51,057 bases of DNA from Gloeophyllum trabeum ATCC 11539 (taxonomy: Eukaryota; Basidiomycota; Agaricomycetes; Gloeophyllales; Gloeophyllaceae). Made by a program: the position numbers and the translations under genes. The notes below the pieces were generated by a model. That model saw only the letters and a list, made by a program, of their open reading frames with translations. It made no database searches and was not told the DNA's origin. The stretch lies in assembly GCF_000344685.1 (NCBI RefSeq), contig NW_006920415.1, positions 1,668,539 to 1,719,595 of the forward strand, read 5' to 3'. Positions 21,838-32,709 of the stretch are shown one piece after another; the first letter of the stretch is position 1; every line of letters starts with the position of its first letter.

Positions 21838-23573
21838 ATGGCACCTCAAGCGCTCCCAGTCCTCGTCGTAAGCATACAATTACACGGTTTTCTTCTCTTG
21901 TTTTTGACCTCATATCGTTAGGTCGGTGCAGATAGAGAAATTCGGTTGCCATATGGAATTCGGCCACGAGCTGCGTGGTTTTGAGCGGCACGCAGATCGC
22001 GTCAAAGCACGTACCGTCCGTGCGGAAGAAGGAGGGGACGGATCTGAGGACTCAGAGGAGAGGTTCCTCGCCAGCTACGTCATTGGTTCACTAGCAGACG
22101 GCGCAAGAGGTTGTGGGCCTTTCATCATGGCTTGGATTGCACAGACTTACCATGTTCATCATAATCCAGGCGTTGTTAGGAAGCTTTTGGGTCTGAGATT
22201 TGATGGCGTCACCAGACAATATACAGGCATGCTCATTGGGAACGTGCGTATGCGTGGCGTCTCACGCGACGCGAGTTCTTCGAGGTCCCCGCCTTGTAGA
22301 GCCCAGTTAATAGGAGAATGGTCACCTCAGTGGAGGAGTGACTGGACGAGAGGCAACATCCTCCTGCAAGTATCTTTCGTTATAACCATGGAATACGCCT
22401 TACTTACGCGTGGCATGACAGGTTCGCTGCACTACCACGTTGGACGCACGACCAGGACGTACTCTGGATCGCCCTCTTTGCGTTCAATGGACAGGTCGAC
22501 TTCGAGAGATTGGCGGCCAATAAGGACGAGTTCCAGACCTATATCCGCGAGATCATCGGGCAGCCGGATATCGAGTTCATGGAATGCTTCACGTTATCAT
22601 TCGTCAGGTGAGTCGGTTCGCTGTCACGTCTTTAGCCGTCCTGGGATGCTCATAGCAACCCGTCGTCGCTGGAAGTTGATAATTCGTATGATTAACGGAG
22701 TTCAGGAAAGACAGAGTCTTTGTTGCCGGAGGTCAATCTCCTACGCTTTTCACTCTCTTCGTAGCTTACATCTTTTACAAATGCAGCACATGTCCACAGC
22801 CCAACCGGTGGTCAAGGGATGAACAGCGGCGTGATGTATGCGGTACGTACCCTGGTGTTGGGCTAGGACTACTGATACTGACCATAATCGAACATGCAGT
22901 TCAACTTCGTGTAAAAGATCAGCTTGGCCCACATAGGCTCCCCAACCTTCTCGAGTCATATAGTCCCGAGCGCGTGCCCATCATCGAGAAAATGTTCGAG
23001 ATGACGACGAAGGTCCTCAACGACACGGTCGCACATAAAGAGCGCTCCTGGGAACTTGAGACAAAGTTCTTCCAGCTGGACGTCAACTACCTTAGTAGCC
23101 TGATCGTGCACGACGCGCGCGAAGGCGACGTTCCAGTACCGCCCGTCAACGTGTACTCGTTCGGTGACTTTGGCAGACCACAGGGAGGGAACGGGGTCCC
23201 CGATGCGCCGCACTGGCTCGACCCGAATGCTGGAGACCGATTCTGGAACCTCTTCGATGTGTTCACGCTCACGAAACACACCGTACTGGTGTTCGCGGCG
23301 GAGAATCATGACCCGGTTACTGACGAGGTGCTCGTTGCACTCCAGGAATACCCCGCTGAGCTTGTGCAGAGTGTAGTAATACTCCCGGCGCACAGTTTCG
23401 TGCGTGACAATGCGGTGCTCCAGAGCGCAGACCATGTTTTTAGGGACACGGATCGCCATGCCTCTGAGGGGTACATCCGAAGGGCACTGTTGTTATTGTG
23501 CGCCCTGATGGCTTCGTCGGAGGAACCGGGAGCATGTGCTATGAAGGTGTATTTCAGTAAAATATTTTCCTAG
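21838..23573 (+). pseudogene. broken FAD-dependent aromatic monooxygenase
   Basis: Fragments of a phenol 2-monooxygenase/PheA-TfdB-type flavoprotein can be followed in order. They are a start MAPQALPVLV..VGA, then EFGHELRGFERHAD, SLADGARG, VVRKLLGLRFDGVT, HVHSPTGGQGMNSG, NLLESYSPERVP, and a thioredoxin-fold C-terminal part with VRPDGFVGG. Defects: the start of the Rossmann region is joined directly to a segment roughly 100 residues later; an extra G sits at 22697-22698 in ATTAACGGAG; one splice acceptor has become AA at 22779-22780; the frame slips at 22900-22911 with a stop; and two slips lie near 23480 and 23550. The FAD-binding GxGxxG is lost. The intact family hydroxylates phenolic rings using NADPH and oxygen. 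It is read as a decaying gene, not a sequencing artefact, because the 5' deletion is large. Confidence 0.85.
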
Positions 23574-24399
23574 GCGTCGGTGGCATGTTACATGCATCAC
23601 CGGGACTTGGTTTCGAGTTGTGGAATGAGTAGATGCTTACGACAATGGATGAAACGGTTGGAATCCTACATCAGCTGACCATCTAGCCCCCTTCCCTCCC
23701 TGTTCTAACGATCGCCATATGAATAAGCCCGCTGCTTGGATCTTTCGATACCTCCGGGAATGCCAGGAATTCACGATGGTTGGTAGGTTTCGCCGAACGT
23801 TGGAGAAATAAACCATATCAGTTTCACTCCGTACGTCATCCCTATCCTTAATTGTGTAGCCGCACGAGCCTCTGCAATTATACCGGCTGTAGGCATGTAT
23901 GTTTTACCCTCCGACATAAAGAGGAATCAAGATATGAAGACGCTCTCGCGAAAGACATCCACCTCGAAGACTTGAGTAGCTATAGCATTGACTCACACCC
24001 TCCCCGGGACATATGGATGCAAGATAACTGAGTCTTCGCACGATAACAGCTAGTGCCCACTTTCTTGCCGGTTCCGTTCGTAATACCAAGTTCACGGCGT
24101 GTTACGTTGCGTACTCACAGGACTGGTTGCGAGTCTACAATGGGCCAATCAGGACCGAGTCCGGAAAATCCCGACTACCCGGTGCTCCCCGGCATCATGT
24201 GTCCCACCACAGACCAGTGGAGAATGGTAGATGTTACTGTACGGCACGCTCAGGCTAGCTGCAGAGGATGAAGTAGGAACAGCGGAAAAGATCGCATTGC
24301 AACCCGCTTGCGCCCGGGGGCGCTAATTTTATCTGCAAGCTGTAGCGAGTCGTATAAATGCAGGGTGTTTTGATTATGTTGGAGTAGCAACGACATTCA
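23574..24399. other. intergenic with P450 promoter
   Basis: No gene is seen in about 0.8 kb. The 3' part carries a TATA box at 24353-24358 before the P450. Confidence 0.6.
24353..24358 (+). promoter_or_regulatory. TATA box of the P450 gene
   Basis: TATAAA, 47 bp upstream of the P450 start codon at 24400. Confidence 0.55.
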
Positions 24400-26715
24400 A
24401 TGATGACCATCACCATCGTGGATGTCGCTCTCGCGACAAGTCTTCTCTTGCTACTCTATGGCTTGCTGCGAAAATCATTCGGGCCGTCGCCCTTGGATGC
24501 AATCCCCGGTCCTCCCTCGAAATCCTGGTTAATGGGTACGCTGGATATCATTTCGACCTATCGGCCAGCTATTTCTACTCATTCCTTGTTGCTCTAGGAA
24601 ATCTCCCTGAGATGTTCGATTTCGACAGCTGGAAGTTCCACGAGGAACTTGCGGCCAAGTACGGCAGAGTAGCCAAAGTCAATTCATTCTTAGGTGTCAG
24701 TGGCTTCTCTGTCTATCACTTTCGGCACTCATATATGACTATGGACAGACCAAAAACTTGTATATCTCCGATCCATTGGCCCTTTATCACATCATTGTGA
24801 AAGACCAACATATTTTCGAGAAACACGATGATGACTTCGAGTGAACATTCATCTGCATCCAATTGTACAACTTGAAGCCTTACGACACTCACTACCCAGG
24901 ATTTTTAGTCTCATTTTCGGACCTGGACTTCTGTCCGTCAAAGGTATCCCCTAGGCGTTTAGAGGCAGGATTTTTCTGATCTTATCCATAGGCGATCGCC
25001 ACCGGAAGCAGCGGAAGATACTCAATCCAGTTTTCAGTACAAGTCATCTTCGAAACATGGTCCCAACGTTCTATGGCATCGCGAAACAGGTACGTTGAGG
25101 CCTCTGGCTTGTGGCCATGAATAAAACCGTCCCAGCTTCGAGGAGTCATAGCGTCCAAGATCAAGGATGGCCCTCTGGAAGTTGAGATGATGCTATGGCT
25201 CACGCATACGGCTCTTGAGCTAGTAGGTCAAGCCGGGCTAGGCCGGAGCTTTGACCTCCTCCACGAGGGAGCCGTGAGCCCTTATGCGGAGGCAATCAAA
25301 TGTCTGGGGTTAGTCAGATGGTCTGCATGATGCGTCCTTTGCTAAATTTCCTACCCGTGCAGGCCAGTGTTTTTCGAGTATCCTATACTACTCTTCGTTG
25401 GTCCCTCTCTGATGAAGATCGGGACGCCGAAATTTCGGAGGTTCATAGTCGAACGAACTCCTCATTGGTTGGTCCAGAGGATTAGACACATGATTGATAC
25501 CATGCAGCAGACGTCGGAGGACGTATTTTATAGCAGCTCTTCTGCTCTGCGCAAAGGTAACGCCGCTTTCCAGGAAGAGGCCGAAGGCAAAGATATCTTA
25601 AGCATTCTACGTGAGTGCCTCTTCGAAGGTAGTCAGTCTAACATCCTTACTTTTGCCGAGTGAGGGCAAATAACAAAGCGTCGTCCAAGGAACGCTTGGC
25701 AGACGAAGAGGTCATCGCACAACTCACGTAAGTACCTCCTACTGAGGGAGGGAGCAGCGCTGACGTGGTGTGCAGGACCCTGATGTTTGCCGCTATGGAT
25801 ACGACATCCACGGCCGTGTCTCGAATCCTTCACCTTCTTGCTCAATATCCCGAACTTCAAGAAAAGTTGCGGAAGGAATTATCAGAGGCCCAGGCTGACA
25901 GCGACCTGACATACGACGAGCTCGATAGACTTCCGTATCTCGATGCCATTTGCCGAGAGACTTCAAGATAGTGAGCGACATCCATACCCGTAGGTTTGAG
26001 AGACTAATGTCGAATCTACAGTTATTGCACTGTCCCTACGGTGGGAAGAGCGTGAGCATTTGCGTAGTCTCAAGATTTGCTTTGCTGAATCACCGTCCTT
26101 TAGTGCTGCCGAGGACGCTGTGCTCCCCCTCTCTTCCCCAATTACGGACGTGAATGGCAAAGAAATGCGAGAAATCTTCGTACCGAAAGGTACACGAATA
26201 ACGGTCGCCATCATGGCCGCGAACCGTAGCAAAGAAATCTGGGGCGAGGATGCCGAGGAGTGGAAACCCCAGCGGTGGCTGGCTCCTCTGCCGGAGAGCG
26301 TATCCCAGGCGCACTTGCCAGGGGTCTACTCGAATATGTATGTGGAACATCACTTCCTCTCAATGAAGGTCCTCTAACAGCCTTTAAGGATGACCTTTTT
26401 AGGTGGCTCTCGGGCTTGCATGTAAAACAGTATCATTGCTAGACTGGACATCGATGCTAATCCGTACTTATTCACAGCGGCTTCAAATTCGCGGAACTAG
26501 AGATAAGTAGGTACTTTGACAAGGAAATGCTGCGTTGGCCATCTGATCCCATTTTCGCAGAAGTCATCCTGGCTGTGTTGCTCCGAGCTTTCAGGTTCTC
26601 CCTATCTGAAAAGGAAATTTTCTGGCGCATGGGCATGATCGTAACTCCTTCGGTCAAGGGATCAACAAGATTCGAGCCAGAGCTATACTTGAAGGTGGAG
26701 GCAGTAGATGACTAA
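24400..26715 (+). CDS. cytochrome P450 monooxygenase (543 aa)
   Basis: Fourteen exons join in frame: 24400-24535, 24598-24695, 24749-24840, 24900-24943, 24992-25089, 25136-25308, 25363-25610, 25661-25727, 25776-25970, 26022-26051, 26104-26337, 26389-26421, 26478-26506 and 26561-26715. An N-terminal hydrophobic anchor (about 5-22) and a proline hinge IPGPP show a microsomal class II enzyme. The I-helix reads AAMDTTSTA, the K-helix ETSR, the PERF-like region EEWKPQRWL, and the heme site FLGGSRACIGF with the Cys ligand. It would need cytochrome P450 reductase as electron donor. The substrate is unknown; fungal families of this type act on lipophilic or aromatic compounds. Exon 10 is only 30 nt. 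Exon 2 ends at an unusual GTCAGT donor. It appears intact, unlike the monooxygenase upstream. Confidence 0.93.
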
Positions 26716-27050
26716 GTAGCGGATAACGCTACATAGCGTACAGTACAGCAGAACTTTTGACTCGGTCATGGCTGTTTCTACAACCGCCACAGCTGTGCAA
26801 TTTGAAATCCCCTCTCCGCACTACAGCCACCGAACCAGAACATCTGTCTAACGAAAGTCCTGCGCGCGTAACAATGGAACCAGATCTCAGTTGTTTCAAC
26901 ATCGCAGTCGAAAAGCTTTTGTACTGTGGTCACGGCCTTGCAATAGAACACTACTGACTCGTTGCAGTGTAACGCCGGTCGGGTCCGGATAGCAAGGTTG
27001 GGCATTGCTATATATTGGGCGTTTTGGCCTTAAGGTAGCCTCTGTCTACC
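26716..27050. other. intergenic with BCS1-like promoter
   Basis: This 335-bp gap has no gene. TATATAT at 27009-27015 lies about 40 bp before the next start codon. Confidence 0.6.
27009..27015 (+). promoter_or_regulatory. TATA box of the BCS1-like gene
   Basis: TATATAT, 42 bp upstream of the start codon at 27051. Confidence 0.5.
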
Positions 27051-29386
27051 ATGGCTATGAACCACGGATATAGTCCTGGGGCAGTTGGTATTCCTGGTGC
27101 CGGGTTTGGAGGGCTGGTGCCGCAGTTCATAGGATTCTCCTCCCTCTTTGCGGCGCTTTTCTCCCCGCGCCGGTCTGACGCTCTCAAGTTAGTTGCCACG
27201 GGCGCTTTAGTTGAGAGTGGACGTAGGCTCTGCCAGTGGCTCTGGGAGAGGTTGTCGTTTCGTGAGTACTTCGTATGCGTGCATATGTTATCTGACTGAA
27301 CCTTGACCAGGATATTGTGTTTCTGTGAGATTCTTCAAGGGAGATCCAACTTATGAATGGATCACCAGCGCTATGGTATGCAACACCGGGCGCTTCGCTG
27401 AGCTGTCAGTCATATACTGACAATGTTGGTGCCTTGTGTACTGCCAGGCTTCACGCCAACTGTGGCGCAAGTCTTCGACTTTCAGGGCAAGAGCCAAGAC
27501 GGCAATGAAGATGGTTGCGCACGCAATCGCTGATGGCCCAGTGCTCGACGGACACGCTGACCTTGTGCCTGTCTACGACGTTCCTTACCTCTTTTGCTGG
27601 AAAGGATACGTGTGCGAGTTCACAAAGAGTAGGGACTCCAGCATGAACGCACATGCGATGCTCAATGCCGACCTGACTGGAGTACCGGAATCAAGATACA
27701 TCGACTTGAAGTACGTGAGCTAGCTTTGACGAATGCACGCTCAGCGAACTGAGGTTTGTAGGATATTCACTCGCGACATCCATACACTATCACGGTTTGT
27801 GGAGGAGGCGCACGATGCTTTCGTCCAATCCCGCGAGCAGCGCGTCCTCATACGGAGTGCGGATGGTGTAAGATTATCTAGCGCTCATGTCATTCGGGTA
27901 CTGAACTACCTTTATATAGGGTGTGCGACATCCTTACCAGCGGCAACTCTGGACCACTGTCAAGACGAAAGCACGGAGGCCACTTGATTCGCTGATATTG
28001 GAACCGGGAGTTATAGATTCCATTATAGCCGACATGCAAGAGTTCATGAAGATGGAGAATTGGTATGTCGACGCTGGCATACCCCACCGTCGAGGATATC
28101 TGTTGTATGGGCCACCCGGGACGGGAAAAAGTGCGTCATCCACTATCCAACACAGCCGACTGACATTGATCACTATCATCAGCTTCGACGATCCATGCAA
28201 TTGTAGGCTCTGTTAGTTCTCTTAGGCTGCATTTCCTAACGTTCTATCGAGGCGGGCGAGCTTGACCTCGACATCTATACAATATCACTTGCATCAAACA
28301 AGTACGTCTTCCTTCTCTTCGCAGTGTAATTATCTAATACGACGGTTCTGTCTAGTGTCGATGACACTTACCTACAGCACCTCGTGTCACAAGTGCCCGC
28401 TCGAAGTATGTTACTGATCGAAGATATTGACTGCGCGTTCCCGTCGAGAGATGAGGATACCGAGGAAAGCCCAGCTACCACTACTCTACAGCCGGGGTTA
28501 GTGATGACACCTCGCATGCGTCGACAAATGGGGATGCATGGGACATCCGCGTCGCTGGTTACCCTGTCGGGGTTATTGAACGTCATCGATGGTATTGGCA
28601 GCGAAGACGGAAGGATGTTCTTCGCCACGGTGAGTCTTGCCCTTACCCTCTCAATTTTGATTGACACCGTTGTCACACGCGCAGACGAACCACATCGATC
28701 GGCTCGATGCAGCCTTCCTGCGACCAGGACGTGTGGACGTCAAAGTGGAATACAAGATGGCGAGCATAGGACAGGCCCGGGCTCTCTTCTCGCGGTTCTT
28801 CCCTGTCTCACGTTTCGGACACCTGTTCGAAGCGAAGGAGGCAGAGAAGCCGCAAGACCCGGCGGCATGCTTAGCTGCGTTCGCTGACCAGTTCGCGGAG
28901 ACCCTGCCTGAGCATGAGTTCTCCACGGCAGAAATCCAGGGATACTTGCTCGGTTACAAATCCAACCCTGCAGCTGCGGTTGCGGGAGTGGGGAAGTGGG
29001 CGCAGGAAGTCAAGGAGGAGAGAGCTGCGAAGAAGCGGAAAGAGGAGGAGAAGGAAGAGAAGAGGAAACAAGCGAAGCTGCAGCCTCATCGAGAGGCTGG
29101 ACGGGTCATGGCTAGTGAGATGGGCAAAGTCTTCCAGCAGTCCCTTGGGCACGCAGGAGGCCCGCCGACGGGTGTTCCACTGAGCGCGCCTCATGGTGGA
29201 GAACGGAGAGTACATGGCGACCGGCCAATCCAGGTCCAAGAAGAAAAATCTGCCGAAGAACGCCTGGCATCTGAGGTTCCCAAACTGAACGGGTCTGGTC
29301 CAGTCTCTGGTCCTGATGTACCAACGCCGTCTGTGGAGACGGTACCGGTGGCACCGGCAGGCCCTACGTCGCAGGCCTCACAATAG
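27051..29386 (+). CDS. BCS1-type AAA ATPase (633 aa)
   Basis: The nine exons are 27051-27261, 27311-27375, 27448-27710, 27762-27867, 27920-28130, 28183-28202, 28252-28301, 28356-28629 and 28685-29386. An N-terminal hydrophobic segment (about 15-40) and a BCS1-specific region precede the AAA module, which has Walker A GPPGTGKT, Walker B LLIEDID, sensor 1 TTNH and an arginine-finger stretch FLRPGRVD. BCS1 proteins sit in the inner mitochondrial membrane and insert the Rieske iron-sulfur protein into complex III. Agaricomycetes also carry several BCS1-like paralogs of unknown role. This one is longer than yeast Bcs1 (456 aa) because of a roughly 150-residue C-terminal tail with a Lys/Glu-rich helix and a disordered end. 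That favours a paralog over the housekeeping copy. Confidence 0.92.
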
Positions 29387-29804
29387 AGATCGTAATAAGA
29401 TACTTCAACGGCATTTATTGGATTTGATGCTGTATCTTGTATTCATAATCCTTCCGCAATGTCTATTCGACCGTAATAATGAGTACTGATGAGCCGGAGA
29501 ATGGTTGTGGCAGCGGGTGGTTCCAAGTTGGACTTGGAATGTGGGGACGAAACTTCGGTGGCGCGTTCGCGACTTCACCCACAACTGAAGCCTCTTTGCA
29601 TTCTCTCTCTCTGCCTGATTTCTGCCTGGTTGCTTGGACGCAGGGAGACTGTCTTCTGGCGTCGCACTTGCATAGCCTTTTCCCGACCAGCCCACGACTC
29701 ATTGGTCCGCAGTCGGCGTCTGTACTGTCAGTTGGACGGCCACGAGCATTGCCCCATCAGTATATAGCGCCCAAACTCCCGCAGCGGAAGCTCGTGTACC
29801 AAGA
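29387..29804. other. intergenic with AKR1 promoter
   Basis: This 418-bp gap between two plus-strand genes contains no gene. TATATA at 29761-29766 precedes the AKR1 start by about 40 bp. Confidence 0.6.
29761..29766 (+). promoter_or_regulatory. TATA box of AKR1
   Basis: TATATA, 39 bp upstream of the start codon at 29805. Confidence 0.5.
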
Positions 29805-32515
29805 ATGGCGGATCCTGCTGGCATTGTTAGTAGCAAGTCAGAGCCGTCAGCGACGGCGGTGGACGAAACTTCGGCTTCAGCAGCCCCAATGAGCCTCTCT
29901 CAAGCCCTCCAAACGACGTACGAGACGGATGTGAGTGACCTACATCATAGTTAGGAAGTCCTAATAACTGACACATGTCATACAGGCGAACATATTCGTC
30001 GCAGCTCAACGGGGAGACGTACATCTCCTACGGGAGCTGATCGAGTCGGGAAAGGCGAAGGCGACGGACAGGGACGAGCAGAACATCACCCCGTTGCACT
30101 GGGCTGCCATCAACGCGCAAGTACCCGCATGCCGCTATTTACTAGAGCAAGGTGCGGAAGTGGATGCACTAGGCGGTGACCTGGTTGCGACACCGATGCA
30201 ATGGGCCGCACGCAATGGCTACCTCTACGTTATTCAGCTGCTCATCGCCCACGGCGCCGATCCGAACATCACCGACTCGCAGGGGTACAACACTCTCCAC
30301 CTCGTCACGCACTCGTCTGCCATCATGCCGCTCCTGTACATCCTGCATCAGCCAGTCAACGTCGATGCCCGCGACTCACAGGGACACACGTCCTTGATGT
30401 GGGCTGCGTACCAGGGGGACGCGCTGTCTGTCGACTTACTGCTGAAGCACGGGGCGAACCCGAATGCGAAGGACGACACTGGGCTGACCCCGTTGCACTG
30501 GGCTGTGGTGCGGGGGAACAGAATCTGCATCCGGAGGCTGATCGAGAAGGGCGCAGAGATTAATGCGAAGGACGGGGAGGGGCGGACGCCGCGGGATATG
30601 GCGGTGGAGCTGAAGAGTCTCGGTGCGTGGAAGCGGGCGCTGGAGGAGGGCGGGCTGAACGAGGACGGCTCAAGGAAGCAGAAGTTCTTGAGCGAGGTTC
30701 GTCGCGTTGTCGCTGGTGCTGACTCGACTGAAACTCACCCATCGCAGCGCAACTCCAAAATTGCCATATTTGTCCTTCCGACCGTTTTTCTTTATTTGAT
30801 CTTTGTGACGTTGAGCATTCTCCCCTGGTATACGGGAATGATCCTCGCTATGGCCGAGTTCTTCGGAATGCATCACGTACGACTCTTGTATTTGCATCCT
30901 ATGACAGGTCATGCTCATCGTCCCCTCAGATTGTTACGCGGGTTTTGCTGAACAACAGCAGCTACACCGACAATGTAGCGCAAAGCCCATACTTTGCGGG
31001 GATCATTAGCGCGTCTATGGTATGGGTAGGTTACTGCTGGATTACACGGCTTGTCCATCGTACGTGCCATAGCCCCCACTCTCCCGGTACATTCGTAACT
31101 GGTTCACTTCCTAGAGACATCGTCGCACGCCATTGCACATCTTGTGTTCGCACTCTCGTTCGGTCTGTGCGCCTACAACTTTTTCAGGTCCATAACACTC
31201 GACCCTGGAAGCTGTCCCAAACCCCAGAATGACGAAGAGTTGAAAGCTGTATGTCTCATTTCTAAAAATTGGCATATGATATCCAAGGACTCATGCAGAG
31301 TAACCGACTATCAGACAATCGAAAATTTGGCAGCAGAAGGACGCCTAAATGGCCAGACGTTCTGCATCAACTGCATGGTGAGTATTATCTGCGTTGAACG
31401 TTTCATGATGTCCTGATTCGTCTCGTTAGGCTCGGAGACCACTAAGATCCAAGCATTGCCGTGTATGTGATCGTTGCGTAGCTCGTAGTGACCAGTACGT
31501 CTATTGTTGTATTCTGGGTATTCTTGGCTCATGATTCTGACCGTTTATAGCCATTGTCCGTGGGTATGGAATTGTGGTGAGTACAACAACTTCTCAATGT
31601 GTGATTGGTGCTCAGTAACTTGGCATGTCTGTAGTGGGGGTTAACAACCACCGTCAATTCGTATTATTTGTGTCAACACTTGTTCTTGGGATTATCTCGT
31701 TTGATTACCTCTCCTTTGCGTGTAAGTCGTTACTGCAATCTCTCCCAGCCTTCAATCCTAACTGGTCACCGTCAGTCTTCTCTACAGCACCCGTCTCCAC
31801 CGACCCTCAAAACATTTCGCCGTCCTGTATCCTGCCTACGGACCTGTGCGCGATTACCGCATACGACACTTTCCTGTTCGCAGTCACGGCGTGGGCGACG
31901 CTCCAGCTCTCGTGGACAATTGTCCTGCTCGCGAGCCAGTATTGGCAAATCGCTCGGCAGATGACCACTCTGGAGGTATCCAACCTTGGGCGGTACGGGT
32001 TCATGGGCGGCCGCGGCGGCGCGAGCCTCAGCGGACAGATGGGACACCGACATCAGCACCGAGGCGTCCCGGTCGACGGCGAAGACGCCAGTATGGGACT
32101 CGCGGACACTGGGGCAGTACATACTCACAAGCACCAGCACGGCTTGTGCGCGGGTTGTGGGAGCGGCTTCCTGATGAACCTCCTTGGGCTGGACCGCTTT
32201 ACGAAAGGCAAAGCTGTCGATGGGCTCGCCCGCGCTGGGAAGGCTACCAACCCCTTCGATTTAGGTCTTGTGGGTAACTGCAAGGACTTCTGGACGATGG
32301 GTAAGGAACTCGGGGTGGAGTATGAGCAGTTGTATGACGTCCCGCTGGAGGGATTCAGGGAGGCGAAGCGGAGGCGGGAAATCGAGGAGGAGGAAGAGGG
32401 TCACGCCATTGGAGGACCCGGAAGGAAAGGCCCGAGGAAGGGGTTGCTCATGGGTTTGGGCTTGGGAAGGGGCGGAAGCAGCAGAGGCGGTTACGAACCT
32501 GTCAGCCAGGTATGA
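29805..32515 (+). CDS. AKR1: ankyrin-repeat DHHC palmitoyltransferase AKR1 (732 aa)
   Basis: The ten exons are 29805-29930, 29986-30696, 30748-30876, 30930-31059, 31115-31248, 31315-31377, 31430-31494, 31551-31576, 31635-31721 and 31788-32515. About six ankyrin repeats (residues 45-250) are followed by hydrophobic segments, then the zinc-binding DHHC domain with C-x2-C, KHCRVCDRCV and the catalytic DHHC at about 452-455. Two more membrane spans and a basic, Gly-rich tail follow. Enzymes of this type attach palmitate to cysteines of Golgi and membrane proteins; yeast Akr1 acts on Yck2. Exons 8 and 9 are short. A 66-bp in-frame stretch at 31722-31787 has a GTAAGT donor, a CTAAC branch site and a CTACAG acceptor; I treat it as an intron, though reading through adds 22 residues without a stop. 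It is convergent with GPHR, 194 bp apart. Confidence 0.94.
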
Positions 32516-32709
32516 TCTTGACGACCCGCACTCCTCTGTACAAGTATATTTATCGGGACATGGACAATCTTGACGAGCATCACTATACGTGTAAAATTCA
32601 TGACATATAATGCAATCAATGTCTTGGATGACAAGTAGTAGTAATGTTGAGAGCAGAAGTAGTCCATCTACAGCTATGAATAGGGCTTTCAAGCATGGGG
32701 TGCGTATGC

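Noticed and set aside
31722..31750. A 27-bp intron in AKR1 ending at CTCCCAG
   Set aside because: Too short for splicing; the 66-bp intron with a branch site explains the same donor.
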